A DNA stretch of 64,000 bases from Mariniblastus fucicola (GTDB taxonomy: Bacteria > Planctomycetota > Planctomycetia > Pirellulales > Pirellulaceae): contig NZ_CP042912.1 of NCBI RefSeq assembly GCF_008087665.1, forward strand, positions 1,054,001-1,118,000, read 5' to 3'. Made by a program: the position numbers and the translations under genes. Below the pieces are notes generated by a model. That model did no database searches, was not told where the DNA came from, and saw only the letters and a program-made list of their open reading frames with translations. Shown in pieces: positions 26,208 through 35,219 of the stretch; positions within the stretch are counted from its first letter, which is position 1, and each line of letters opens with the position of its first letter.

Positions 26208-27344
26208 TCAGTTTCCCTGATTTGCCAATCGCGGATTCTGTTCGCCGGTGACTTCGACCAGTTTTTGACGAAACAGCTCGCAAAGTGACTGAAGCTCTTC
26301 GACCGAAAGCTGCTCGGTCCGAGCATCCTCTCTGAGCCCTGCTTCGGCCAGTACTTCATCGACCTGAGGTTTGGACAGCTGACCTTTGAAAGCCGCGACA
26401 GCCACGCTTCGCATGAACTTCCTGCGGTGAAAGAACATCGCGCGAACGAACGCGTAAAAGAAATCGATGTCCGGGACCGCAGCCGCCTTTTCCGGCCGGT
26501 GCACGATCTTGAGAATCGCAGAATCCACTTTTGGTCGCGGCCAGAATACGTGTGGCGGCATAACGCGGACCAGTTCGGGATCGGCCATGCTTTGCACCCA
26601 AACGCTCAGCGATCCATAGTCCTTCGAGCCTGGTTTGGCCGTGATTCGGTCGGCCAGTTCCTTTTGGATAGTTACGCTCATCGTTGCCGGAATCACTTCG
26701 CTACGCAGCAGGTTCGCGATGATCGGTGTCGCCACGTTGTAGGGCAGATTTGCGGCGAGCTTGAAAACGCGGCTGGAGTCTGCTGCCAGCGCCTTCTTGA
26801 TCGCATCGATCACCCGGTCGTCGAACTGGTTCTTGTTCTTCAAAGCGTCCTGTTTGAGCATTTCGATATTGTCGAAAGCCTCAAGCTCTTCCGAGGCCAT
26901 CTGATACAGATAGCCATCGATTTCAACGGTAATTACATGAGCCGCCTTCTGGGCCAGCATGCCTGTCAGCGATCCCATTCCGGTGCCGATTTCCAGAACG
27001 ACGTCGTTCTTGCCAAGGTCCGCAGATTTGGCGATCATCTGAATCAGGTTCAAGTCAACCAGGAAGTTCTGTCCATGTCGCTTGTTCGGGTTCAAGCCGA
27101 CTTCTTCGAATCGGCGCGACAAATAGGACACTGTTTGGCGATTGACCTTTTTGCCTTCGCCTTCCTTTTCGTCAGCAGCGTCGGCAATTTCCTTGATGCT
27201 CGGTGGAAGCGGTTCGCCCGTGATGACGGCTTTGGCACGCTCGGCAATCGCCTTTTTGTCTTCCAGAACCTTGCGAGCGCGAGCCCACGGATCGTTCTCT
27301 TCGTTTGAAGGATTGTCAGTTTCGTTTGAGTTGTTGCTGGACAT
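26208..27344 (-). CDS. rsmA: 16S rRNA (adenine1518/1519-N6) dimethyltransferase
   Basis: 378 residues from the ATG at 27344. An extra N-terminal segment of about 85 charged residues precedes the KsgA core: NKRHGQNFLVDLNLIQMIA, VVLEIGTGMGSLTGML (SAM motif I), and the catalytic NLPYNVATP. Dimethylates two adenines in helix 45 during 30S assembly. The start overlaps the end of ribE by 29 bp, so the two genes are one transcript. Methyltransferase core is complete; the N-terminal extension is atypical. Confidence 0.93.
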   Translation of the reverse strand: MSSNNSNETDNPSNEENDPWARARKVLEDKKAIAERAKAVITGEPLPPSIKEIADAADEKEGEGKKVNRQTVSYLSRRFEEVGLNPNKRHGQNFLVDLNLIQMIAKSADLGKNDVVLEIGTGMGSLTGMLAQKAAHVITVEIDGYLYQMASEELEAFDNIEMLKQDALKNKNQFDDRVIDAIKKALAADSSRVFKLAANLPYNVATPIIANLLRSEVIPATMSVTIQKELADRITAKPGSKDYGSLSVWVQSMADPELVRVMPPHVFWPRPKVDSAILKIVHRPEKAAAVPDIDFFYAFVRAMFFHRRKFMRSVAVAAFKGQLSKPQVDEVLAEAGLREDARTEQLSVEELQSLCELFRQKLVEVTGEQNPRLANQGN

Positions 27345-27918
27345 ACTTGGCCAATAAATCAGTTTCAATGTTCACCTGGTCGCCGACGTTTCTCGATCCC
27401 AGCGTGGTGACTTCCAAAGTATGCGGGATGAGAGCGACGCTGAATCGGTCATCGAGGACCTCAACCAGCGTCAGGCTAATTCCATCGATCGCGACCGAGC
27501 CCTTGTTCGCCATTTGACGAGTCAATTCGGTCGGTACTTCGAACCAGAACGTGGACCACTGTCCATCGTCGATCCGCTGAGCGACCTTGCCGACGGCGTC
27601 GACATGACCCGTGACGTAGTGACCACCCATGCGATCACCAACGGCGAGACTACGCTCAAGATTGACAGGATCGCCGGGTTTCAACGGACCCAGATTCGTT
27701 TTGGAAAGCGTCTCTGAGCCAGCCTGAAAAGTCAGTTCCTGATCGTCCATTTTCACGACCGTCAGGCAGCAACCGTTGACGCAGATGCTATCACCGATTG
27801 TAGCGTTTTGGCTGCAAATTTCAGCTCGAATGGTCAAATCCGAGGTTTCTCCTTCGGCAACAGCGGACTTTGAGACCGAGACGACGGTTCCTCTTTCTTC
27901 AACGAGGCCTGTAAACAA
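27316..27918 (-). CDS. ribE: Riboflavin synthase alpha subunit
   Basis: 200 residues when started at the TTG at 27918 (protein begins [M]FTGLVEERGTVV, the canonical N-terminus); the open frame continues upstream to 28164 but that part has no resemblance. Two lumazine-binding barrels with ICVNGCCLTVV, MGGHYVTGHVDAVG and VAIDGISLTLVEV. Dismutates 6,7-dimethyl-8-ribityllumazine to riboflavin. First gene of the ribE-rsmA transcript; a terminator hairpin lies 88 bp upstream of the start. Confidence 0.95.
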   Translation of the reverse strand: MFTGLVEERGTVVSVSKSAVAEGETSDLTIRAEICSQNATIGDSICVNGCCLTVVKMDDQELTFQAGSETLSKTNLGPLKPGDPVNLERSLAVGDRMGGHYVTGHVDAVGKVAQRIDDGQWSTFWFEVPTELTRQMANKGSVAIDGISLTLVEVLDDRFSVALIPHTLEVTTLGSRNVGDQVNIETDLLAKYVQQQLKRN

Positions 27919-28005
27919 TGGAACGACTCCAGCAGATAGGGCGACAGAGTCCTGACCGTAGCGTGAGGCGAATTTCTGAGAAGGCTGAAAATACTCGCAG
28001 CGCAT

Positions 28006-28046
28006 AAAAAATGAAGGGTTCCAGCTCGCCGCTACCGGAACCCTTC
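28006..28046 (-). terminator. Strong intrinsic terminator in the ribE leader
   Basis: GAAGGGTTCC and GGAACCCTTC (28013-28022 with 28037-28046) form a perfect 10-bp stem; on the minus strand it is followed by A then TTTTTT (28011-28006). No minus-strand gene ends here, so it terminates or attenuates a leader RNA. Confidence 0.75.
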
Positions 28047-28125
28047 TAAAGTTGGCTGTCCGATTGGGAACAAGTTCCTGCTCGGAGACCCACAGCCAAT
28101 AGTGGTATCGACTTTCCGAGGGCAT
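28047..28125 (-). ncRNA. Candidate structured leader RNA or sRNA upstream of ribE
   Basis: On the minus-strand RNA, helix B (28115-28120 with 28081-28086, CTCGGA/TCCGAG) interleaves with helix A (28092-28099 with 28052-28059, TTGGCTGT/ACAGCCAA), a pseudoknot-type or mutually exclusive arrangement; a small hairpin GGAAC/GTTCC (28067-28078) lies between. It runs directly into the terminator. The FMN-riboswitch consensus is not present. Either an uncharacterised cis-regulator of ribE or a terminated small RNA. Confidence 0.4.
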
Positions 28126-28371
28126 CCATGAACTAAAAGAATCAACATGGTGCTTAGTCCGCAAAACGGGAAAAGTCAGATGTTAAACTTTGTCGTTGGT
28201 AGGGCTTGAGACGGTCAATCGAAGCTCCTGGCAGGATGAAAATCGCTGCGAACATTTAAACAGGCTTTGCGATTCCGACCCGGAAGTAGTTCCGAAGCAT
28301 CGCAGCCTCGTGTAAGATTGTCGAAATCTGTTTCAGATTCTGCATCTCAGGGAACCTTCAGGCATCACAAC

Positions 28372-29523
28372 ATGAACGCAAGTGAGTCTCAAGTCGCCAA
28401 ACTTGCTTTGGAGGACGGCACTGTATTCACCGGACTTTCTTTCGGAGCCGCCGGAACGACGACCGGCGAAGTCATCTTTAATACTTCCATGACCGGTTAT
28501 CAGGAAATTCTGACTGACCCAAGTTACTGCGGACAGATCATCACGATGACCTATCCGGAAATCGGTAACTACGGCGTCAACCCGGAAGACGTCGAAAGCA
28601 AACGGCCTCACCTGAGCGGCTTTGTCGTTCGCAACGTCAGTGAGATCGCAAGTAATTTTCGCGCGAACGAGACTTTAGACGAATACCTCAAGAAGATGGG
28701 AATTGTCGGCATCTCGAACATCGACACACGAGCCCTGGTTCGTCGCACCCGTTCGCTAGGAGCCATGAAAGGAGCCATCTCAACGGAAACGCTTGACGAT
28801 GAAGCTCTTGTACAAATCGCCAAAGACAGCCCCGGTCTGGTAGGGCGTGACCTGGTGAAAGAAGTCCTGCCCGATCAACCTCTGGATTGGGACGGGCAGC
28901 TGAGCGATTGGTGGGACCTTCGCCGCGATGAACATTCCAGCGACGTAGAAAAAGTTAAAGTCGTGGCGATTGACTTTGGCATGAAGCAAAACATTGCTCG
29001 CCACCTCGTGGATCAGGGGTTCAGCGTCCGCATTCTTCCGGGAACCTGTACGGCGGAAGAAGTCCTTGCTTGCGAACCCGATGGAATCTTTCTTTCCAAC
29101 GGTCCTGGCGACCCGGAAGCGTTGGACTATGCAGTCCAAATGATTCAGGGCATCTTGGGGAAGGTCCCTGTGTTCGGGATTTGCCTTGGCCATCAATTGT
29201 TGGCTCTGGCTTGCGGAGCAAAGACTTACAAACTCAAGTTTGGCCACCGCGGTGCCAACCAACCGGTTCAGGAGGTTTCCACCGGTAAGATCGAAATCAC
29301 GTCACAGAATCATGGGTTTTGCGTCGATCCGGATTCGCTGCCGGATTGCCTTGAGGTCACGCATTACAACCTCAACGACAATACGATCGCGGGCGTGAAG
29401 CACAAAACGATGCCGGCATTCAGCGTTCAGTATCATCCGGAGGCATCTGCTGGCCCGCACGATAGCCAATACCTGTTTCGACGGTTTCGGGAAATGCTGC
29501 AGGGCGATTCGGTTGCACAATAG
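28372..29523 (+). CDS. carA: Carbamoyl-phosphate synthase small subunit (glutaminase)
   Basis: 383 residues from the ATG at 28372. N-terminal CarA domain (LEDGTVFTGLSFGAAGTTTG, FNTSMTGYQEILTDPSY) and a class I glutamine amidotransferase domain with nucleophile Cys in FGICLGHQLLALACGA and His/Glu in SVQYHPEASAGPHDS. Supplies ammonia to CarB for pyrimidine and arginine synthesis. The large subunit is not in the window. Divergent from the ribE leader. Confidence 0.96.
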   Translation: MNASESQVAKLALEDGTVFTGLSFGAAGTTTGEVIFNTSMTGYQEILTDPSYCGQIITMTYPEIGNYGVNPEDVESKRPHLSGFVVRNVSEIASNFRANETLDEYLKKMGIVGISNIDTRALVRRTRSLGAMKGAISTETLDDEALVQIAKDSPGLVGRDLVKEVLPDQPLDWDGQLSDWWDLRRDEHSSDVEKVKVVAIDFGMKQNIARHLVDQGFSVRILPGTCTAEEVLACEPDGIFLSNGPGDPEALDYAVQMIQGILGKVPVFGICLGHQLLALACGAKTYKLKFGHRGANQPVQEVSTGKIEITSQNHGFCVDPDSLPDCLEVTHYNLNDNTIAGVKHKTMPAFSVQYHPEASAGPHDSQYLFRRFREMLQGDSVAQ

Positions 29524-29620
29524 CAGCGTTGATTGCCTCAGAAAAACGTGGATTTGACGCCCTTGGGGTGCACTTCACGTGTGGCGATGAGCGATGAATG
29601 CGGATTGACCGCGAATTTGG

Positions 29621-29854
29621 CTACGGCGGATCGTGGCCGCCTTTGCAAAACGGCTGGCAGCGGACGATTCGCCAAGCCGTTTTCCAACCGCCTTTGATTG
29701 CACCGTACTTTTTGAATGCTTCGATCGCGTAGGCACTGCATGTCGGTTGGAATCGGCATACGCCGGGCAGCAGAGGGCTGATTGCGATCTGGTAAGAGCG
29801 AACCAGCCCGATCAGGCAAAGTCGTGGCCACCGCCAAATCCAATTCAGAATCAT
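29621..29854 (-). CDS. yidD: YidD membrane-protein insertion efficiency factor
   Basis: 77 residues; the ATG at 29854 overlaps the nitrilase stop (ATGA), which decides the start. Diagnostic YidD pattern: [20 protein letters not shown] followed by [13 protein letters not shown] and [15 protein letters not shown]. Small peripheral inner-membrane protein assisting YidC. Usually next to rnpA/yidC; here it sits at the end of an unrelated operon. Confidence 0.95.
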   Translation of the reverse strand: MILNWIWRWPRLCLIGLVRSYQIAISPLLPGVCRFQPTCSAYAIEAFKKYGAIKGGWKTAWRIVRCQPFCKGGHDPP

Positions 29855-30804
29855 GGCTGGTCTTCCAGGCAATTTTGGCGATCGCGGTTGACGCTCAGTT
29901 TCAAAACGTCGGGTCGCGAATAGTGGCCGGAGATATCAAAGTTCTGACGCTCGCGGAGGACTTCGCGATAGTCCAACTCGGCAATCAGGAGATCTTCTCT
30001 GTCGCATACTGGCTCAACAATCCAGTCTCCGTTGGGAGCCGCAATGCAGGAGCCCCCGTCGCTGATGATCTCATTCTCGAATGAATCGAGGACCAGATCC
30101 CGATGCGGAAAATCGTCAGGCACATCTGACTTTCGTAGCAACCCTGAAACCGAAAGCACATACGACCTTGATTCGATGGCGATGAAGCGTGTGATGTCGA
30201 TCGTGTTTCGTTTAGCTCCAGGCCAGACCGCAACGTGCAGGTTTTCTCCCATCCCATGCAGCGCCGTACGCGGCAACGGCATCCAGTTCTCCCAGCAGTT
30301 CAATCCGCCTAGCGTAAACGGTCCGATTGGAAAAACCTCCAGGCCGTTTCCGTCTCCTGAACCCCACGCCAATCGCTCTTCATATGTCGGCACCAGTTTT
30401 CGATGGGCGTTGCGAACCTCGCCGTTTGCTTCAATGAAAATCAGCGAACAGTATCCCGTGTGCCCGCCTCGGTCGGAACCCAGTTCGTAGCATCCGAGCA
30501 TTACTGCGATGCCGCGCGATTTTGCGATTTCACAGATTGGCTGCAAATCACCACGCTGCAAATCGACGGCCGCACCGAGATAATGAGCATGGAGGTCTTT
30601 TTGGATATCGCATTCGAACTTCGACCCGTGCGTCGAGCTCAGCCAAAACGGGTATCCTGGCAACAGCGTTTCACCGAACGCAACCAGCGAGCATGCTGCG
30701 TCCGCGGCTTGTAACACGTAGTCGCAGATTTTCGCCGTGGTTTTCTTCCGGTCGAGCCAGACGGGTGCGATTTGCGCGAGCCCGACTTTTAGCGTTTCTG
30801 ACAA
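29851..30804 (-). CDS. Carbon-nitrogen hydrolase, nitrilase type
   Basis: 317 residues with a TTG start at 30804, one base after the stop of the upstream gene. Catalytic triad Glu in [14 protein letters not shown], Lys in [15 protein letters not shown], Cys in [13 protein letters not shown]. The LPGYPFW and LNCWEN signatures point to true nitrilases (branch 1) hydrolysing an organic nitrile to the acid; a specific substrate cannot be assigned. Middle gene of a three-gene operon with yidD downstream. Confidence 0.88.
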   Translation of the reverse strand: MSETLKVGLAQIAPVWLDRKKTTAKICDYVLQAADAACSLVAFGETLLPGYPFWLSSTHGSKFECDIQKDLHAHYLGAAVDLQRGDLQPICEIAKSRGIAVMLGCYELGSDRGGHTGYCSLIFIEANGEVRNAHRKLVPTYEERLAWGSGDGNGLEVFPIGPFTLGGLNCWENWMPLPRTALHGMGENLHVAVWPGAKRNTIDITRFIAIESRSYVLSVSGLLRKSDVPDDFPHRDLVLDSFENEIISDGGSCIAAPNGDWIVEPVCDREDLLIAELDYREVLRERQNFDISGHYSRPDVLKLSVNRDRQNCLEDQP

Positions 30805-30805
30805 T

Positions 30806-32623
30806 TTAGCGCTTCTTTCCTGATTGGCCCAGTGTGTACACGATTGCGAACGCGCTGATCAAGCCGAGTGTCAACCAAACGAAGTCCAAGGCTTTGAAGC
30901 GTGTTCTGAGACTGCTCCAGAAAGTCCCATCGGACTCGAAACGATCAATTACTTCGCCAAAACCATCGCTCAGTTCGTCGAACACTTCCTGGTTAATCTG
31001 CGGATCCCAACTGGGATACTTTTCTTGTGCCTTCGCGATCATCGTATCGATCTCGTCCTGATCAAGCTTCAGCAGTTCAGCATTGACGACCGCCTTGAGC
31101 TCATTCTCCAGTTCCTGCTGAGCCTCGTAGTCATATTCTTCGTCTTCATCGTAGTCAAACGCATCGTCGTAGATTCCCTTGAGCTCGATGTTGATCGTAG
31201 ATTTGGCTTTTGCTTTCAGGTGATCAGGAATGTCGCCTGACTCCGCCATCGCGTCCAGCATCACCAGGAACTCGTGTTGCACGGGAGTCCACGAAGGATG
31301 ATTGATTCTCGCGCTACGGATCGCGTCTTTCCGCTCCTGATCATCCATCGCGACGTATTTTTCCAGCACCAGTTCTCTTAGCTTTTCGCCGCGTTCGTCC
31401 ATTTCGTTTCGCGTCGTATTGCGGAAATATTCCTCGTCATAGTCGCTGTCGAGCTTCGCCAACTCTGAGCGTGCATGAGCCAGCAAACCTTCGTCCTCGA
31501 TCTGTTCGTTGACTAACATCGAGTCCATGATCGCATCGTAGTGCCATGGTTGGTCCATCCACTCCGGATGCGCCTCGCGAACTTTCTCAAGTATCGCTTG
31601 TTGTTCTTCGTCCGACATTTCGCGGACCACTTCGCGAACTTTTTTGTCCAGTTCAATTTCGGTTTCCCATTCCATCTCGTCGTACTCGATGCTCGTGGAA
31701 TAGTCTTCGTTCGAAAAGAAAGACTTGATCTTCATCTCGGCAAGGTCTTTCTCATCGCCTTCAAATTCGCCGTTGCTATTCATTTCTTCCATCACGCCGA
31801 TCGAAACGCCCGTATCCGGGATCATCGACATGCCGAACTGCTGAATGGAACTCATCCCCGAGACCACGAACATGATGACCCATGCGGAAACCAGTCGGCC
31901 GAATAACATGCAAAGAAGTGCTCCGGCCGTAGTCGCCAGGCAAAACCGGAGCGAAGGGTTTCTGGCGATCAAGCCCGCGATGCAACCAACGACCGCTCCG
32001 ATCGCCCACGCAAAAATCTGGGCGCCGGTTCCAAAGAAGCTCGCAAGCACGCCCCAGATCAACGCCAGGAACAATCCGACACCGACGGCAGCAAACCACG
32101 CTCCGATCGATCGCCCGGTCGAAGGCTCCATTTTGGAAGACGTCTGGTAGGACGGATCGTAGCCGTAGCCATCTTTCGGTGCGTCAACCTGTGTCGCGTA
32201 CGGCGAAGCGGAAGCTGAAGAAGCAATCGCCGGGTTCACCGGCAATCCACCAGACATGCCGACCGGTGTCGCCGTCACGGGCGCGGCCACGTCCGCAGTT
32301 CTGCCAGTGGGTCGCGGAGCAATCGGTGCCTTTGCTGAAGAGATCTGATCCAGCACGTGACCACAGGCTCCGCACATGCTGTCCGACGGATTAAACAGCT
32401 CAGTTTGGCAGCTGGGGCAAACCGGATTGGCAGGCGCTTTGGGAACGTGAGCCATGGTGGCTTCGAATACCGGATTGGCGGGCGAAGTAGCTGTCGGAAT
32501 CTTCGGTTCCGCGTTTGGAACACGAGTCGCATTCTCGCAAGCAGGGCATTTGATCAATCGCCCCGCATACTTTTCGTCGACGCCGATCGCTTTCTGGCAT
32601 CCGGAACAGTTGAACTTGATCAT
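30806..32623 (-). CDS. Zinc-ribbon membrane protein with three copies of a novel repeat
   Basis: 605 residues. Two N-terminal zinc ribbons: FNCSGCQKAIGV...KCPAC (6-29) and CPSCQTE...CGACG (69-88). A Pro/Ala linker leads to three or four hydrophobic helices (about 173-255), then a highly acidic region with three similar units at about 336-370, 426-460 and 519-552, each containing a Ile-rich helix ending in HPEW, HPSW or YPSW. A last helix lies near the C-terminus. Not recognised as a known family; first gene of the nitrilase-yidD operon. Confidence 0.7.
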   Translation of the reverse strand: MIKFNCSGCQKAIGVDEKYAGRLIKCPACENATRVPNAEPKIPTATSPANPVFEATMAHVPKAPANPVCPSCQTELFNPSDSMCGACGHVLDQISSAKAPIAPRPTGRTADVAAPVTATPVGMSGGLPVNPAIASSASASPYATQVDAPKDGYGYDPSYQTSSKMEPSTGRSIGAWFAAVGVGLFLALIWGVLASFFGTGAQIFAWAIGAVVGCIAGLIARNPSLRFCLATTAGALLCMLFGRLVSAWVIMFVVSGMSSIQQFGMSMIPDTGVSIGVMEEMNSNGEFEGDEKDLAEMKIKSFFSNEDYSTSIEYDEMEWETEIELDKKVREVVREMSDEEQQAILEKVREAHPEWMDQPWHYDAIMDSMLVNEQIEDEGLLAHARSELAKLDSDYDEEYFRNTTRNEMDERGEKLRELVLEKYVAMDDQERKDAIRSARINHPSWTPVQHEFLVMLDAMAESGDIPDHLKAKAKSTINIELKGIYDDAFDYDEDEEYDYEAQQELENELKAVVNAELLKLDQDEIDTMIAKAQEKYPSWDPQINQEVFDELSDGFGEVIDRFESDGTFWSSLRTRFKALDFVWLTLGLISAFAIVYTLGQSGKKR

Positions 32624-32743
32624 GAAAATCTCGACGCTCGTTATCGGAAAGTGGGCAGCTTACTATAAACGATCCCACCGCGCGGTTCCAACTTCAACCC
32701 AACAACGTGGCGGTTCGTACCACGCTCTTCAGGTTCGACAAGC

Positions 32744-33574
32744 TTAACGGATGCAATCAAGTGCCCGATTTCGTTTCCGTCTGCACATTAGCGAGAGTGC
32801 GGAGAGGAAAACCAGTGCGGCACCAGATGGTTCAGGAACTGAAACGACGATATTGTCGACGGCAAAGTAGGCCGGTGTGTTGAGCCCGAACATTCCAACG
32901 TCAGATCCATCGAAACGAAAGCCCAGCCGATTCGCGTTGAGCGAACTCACGTCGACGCTGGTCCAGTCATCCAAAACGTAGTCCAGGGAATTGTCGGCGA
33001 ATCGATAGTCAGCCAGAAAGAATTCGAGGCTCGCGATTTCGCTGCCCGTCGCGTCGAGAGACAGGATGTCGATTTTGAAGAAGTCGGGATCGTTTCCTGT
33101 CGCTCCGCCAAACTGTTTCGCGAACGCGTCGCCGTTAAGCATCGAGAGTGCTGAATAGGTCGTGTTGGTGATCGAGAATCCTTCGATCGTTCGTCCGTCG
33201 ACCGAAAGAATTTCCGGAATGGAGCCCGCGAATCCGTTAAACGCAACCGCGTAGGTTGCGGAGTTCGAATCGCCGATTCCGGTGAACGCGCTGTACTGGT
33301 TCCCAAATCCTGGCGTGGTGTTGTCCGTTTGATTTGAGTACGACCATCCTGCCCAGGAATCTCCAAAACCCGCGTCAGGTGTGTAGGTGTTATTGAAAGA
33401 CAGTGTTCCGGATTGAAATCCCCCTGCCCCATCGGAACCGTTGTAAAAACTCTCCGTCGCGAGGTTCGCGCCCACGTCCTCCAGATCGACAACGGATTGT
33501 GCAGCCGACGGCGTCGAGCCAGCAAGGACAAACGCTGCGACAACGAAGGCCGCGAAATTGTAAAAGTTTCTCAT
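32744..33574 (-). CDS. Exported DUF4465 protein with PEP-CTERM anchor
   Basis: 276 residues. Signal peptide (AAFVVAAFVLAGSTPSAAQ), a DUF4465-type beta-rich domain (SWAGWSYSNQTDN, GNQYSAFTG, YAVAFNGFAGS, TTYSALSMLNGDAF, VDVSSLNANRLGFRFDGSDV) and a C-terminal VPEPSGAALVFLSALSLMCR sorting signal: PEP motif, helix, Arg cluster. Predicted surface or exopolymer-associated protein. Starts 9 bp after the DUF1559 gene, inside the B12-riboswitch operon. From memory, DUF4465 genes occur near B12-uptake genes in other phyla, but I cannot verify that here. Confidence 0.85.
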   Translation of the reverse strand: MRNFYNFAAFVVAAFVLAGSTPSAAQSVVDLEDVGANLATESFYNGSDGAGGFQSGTLSFNNTYTPDAGFGDSWAGWSYSNQTDNTTPGFGNQYSAFTGIGDSNSATYAVAFNGFAGSIPEILSVDGRTIEGFSITNTTYSALSMLNGDAFAKQFGGATGNDPDFFKIDILSLDATGSEIASLEFFLADYRFADNSLDYVLDDWTSVDVSSLNANRLGFRFDGSDVGMFGLNTPAYFAVDNIVVSVPEPSGAALVFLSALSLMCRRKRNRALDCIR

Positions 33575-33583
33575 GGTGTGTAC

Positions 33584-34402
33584 TCAAAAGTCGTGATTGG
33601 TTTCCCCACCCGCTCGCGTGCACAATGCAGCGAGAACTTCCAGGGAAACCGTCTGGTTAAGAAAATGAACGCTTCCGTCGGCCAATGAAACGTTCGCTCC
33701 GTCGGGATGTCGTGAGCGAATGTCATTTTCGAAAGCCGGAGCCTGATTGATTGGAAATGCCTGATCAAAAATGTTGCGGCCATTGATCCATTGGCCGTCG
33801 CTGAAATCACTGTCTTCGGCAACGATGATTGTGTGTGAAGATCCGTCCCGAATGTCGCGATGCGAATACGATTGGCCGTAGACCATCAGCCCTTTCGGTG
33901 GATTGTTTGGTCCGGAAATCCGCTCTCCATACATGCCGCCATAGTCGCACGGCCCGCGGCCATCAGAAAGTTCGGTTCCGCGCAGGCTCGACGGGCAAAC
34001 GAAGACCGCGATGATGGACTCAGCGGCCGCCACATTGGATTGGCTGTCGAACCCGTCTGTAAAATCGATTCGTTCGAAGACGTTGTTCTGGTCGAGAAAT
34101 GGCAACAGAAAAGCGCTCCATGCAATCTGCGTTTCATCCGGCGTCCACGAACTTCTCCAGCCCGTCCCGCCGACGGGAAACTCCTGATGAGCAGAATGGT
34201 AGTTCTGCAGCGCAAGGCCAATTTGTTTCAGATTGTTCAGGCATGTTATTCGTCGTGCAGATTCGCGGACCGATTGCACAGCGGGCAGCAGCAGCCCGAT
34301 CAAAATGCCGACGATCGAAATGACGACCAGCAATTCCACCAGCGTGAACGCGCAGCGCGAATGCGCAGCCGACCGTGCGGCAAATGCGCACCGAGAGCGC
34401 AT
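33584..34402 (-). CDS. DUF1559 pseudopilin-like protein under B12 riboswitch control
   Basis: 272 residues from the ATG at 34402 (in-frame starts at 34465 and 34474 would only lengthen the leader). Prepilin-like [20 protein letters not shown], then [43 protein letters not shown] and [18 protein letters not shown]. First gene of the operon, 77 nt downstream of a cobalamin riboswitch and 9 bp before the DUF4465 gene. Other DUF1559 genes have no such control that I know of. Confidence 0.88.
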   Translation of the reverse strand: MRSRCAFAARSAAHSRCAFTLVELLVVISIVGILIGLLLPAVQSVRESARRITCLNNLKQIGLALQNYHSAHQEFPVGGTGWRSSWTPDETQIAWSAFLLPFLDQNNVFERIDFTDGFDSQSNVAAAESIIAVFVCPSSLRGTELSDGRGPCDYGGMYGERISGPNNPPKGLMVYGQSYSHRDIRDGSSHTIIVAEDSDFSDGQWINGRNIFDQAFPINQAPAFENDIRSRHPDGANVSLADGSVHFLNQTVSLEVLAALCTRAGGETNHDF

Positions 34403-34479
34403 CGATTTCCGTTGTCGAAAATGACAGAACAAAACAATCCCCTGACGTGATGCTCCCTCGCACATCGCGATCAATGTTT

Positions 34480-34653
34480 GACGGCTGGCAGGTATTCTGG
34501 CTTCCGAGAATCAAAGCCCGCCTTCTCACCGGCAGGCCGGCAATGGCAATGAATGGACTTTGAGCAAACTCAGTTACAGCGGGCGGGGCCGCGCCGGATT
34601 CACACCGGCTTCCCTCTAACAGCCAGGCAGAAGCAGGGCTGTCACCAATCGTC
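34480..34653 (-). promoter_or_regulatory. Cobalamin (B12) riboswitch
   Basis: Minus-strand RNA contains the B12-box region GGGAAGCCGGTGTGAATCCG, then GCGCGGCCCCGCCCGCTGTA, a variable arm with GCCGGCCTGCCGG, and the 3' conserved block GGAAGCCAGAATACCTGCC. The closing helix GACG (34653-34650) with CGTC (34483-34480) bounds the element. The downstream 77-nt leader has no clear terminator, so control of translation initiation is more likely (inference). Confidence 0.95.
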
Positions 34654-34786
34654 TTGAGGCGAAAGTATAGCCAACCCAGCCAAAGGAAACAGCCATATTT
34701 GCATTCGGCGAAAGGAATCGCTCCAATATTCAATTCCGTAAGTCGAAAGAACTACAAACCGTTGCATCATCTATCACTGACGTTCC

Positions 34787-35125
34787 ATGATCCGCTTTTT
34801 CGGTAGTCAGAACAAAGACGAACTGGAGTCCTCCGGGCTTGAGGCATCCGATGCGCGTCTGCGAAATGTCGAGTGGAAAGTCAACCTGATCCTTGCCATC
34901 GTTGCGATTCAGCTTGTACTGACTGTTCTGCTGATGGTGCGGGCTTATCTGATCCCCTCAACGACCACGATCGTCCTCGTAAGCGTTGCTTTGATTGCAG
35001 CGATCTGGTTCTTTCGCAAACAGATACCGGCCTTGGTCAAACGGATGTTGGTTCGTCAGTTCGTCGGAGAAGATTCGCTCACGAAGAAGTCTTCACGGTC
35101 GAACTCTGAAGATTCGATCAAGTAG
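34787..35125 (+). CDS. Small two-helix membrane protein, unknown
   Basis: 112 residues. Charged N-terminus, two adjacent helices (VNLILAIVAIQLVLTVLLMV and TTTIVLVSVALIAAIWFF) and a basic, Ser-rich tail. No family recognised. Located between the divergent B12-riboswitch operon and glgC. Confidence 0.6.
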   Translation: MIRFFGSQNKDELESSGLEASDARLRNVEWKVNLILAIVAIQLVLTVLLMVRAYLIPSTTTIVLVSVALIAAIWFFRKQIPALVKRMLVRQFVGEDSLTKKSSRSNSEDSIK

Positions 35126-35219
35126 CAGGATTCGACCGCAGTCTTGCTCTCAAGGCTTTCATTGCCCGCCATAAGCCGCAATAATGCAGGCGACACAATG
35201 GATTATATGAAAGTCTAAA

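Noticed and set aside
27919-28164. Upstream extension of the ribE reading frame (82 extra residues)
   Set aside because: No resemblance to riboflavin synthase, and it would be encoded through the terminator hairpin.
28006-28260. FMN riboswitch upstream of ribE
   Set aside because: The conserved GGGGCAGGGTG and CCGGCGGT blocks are absent; only unrelated helices are seen.
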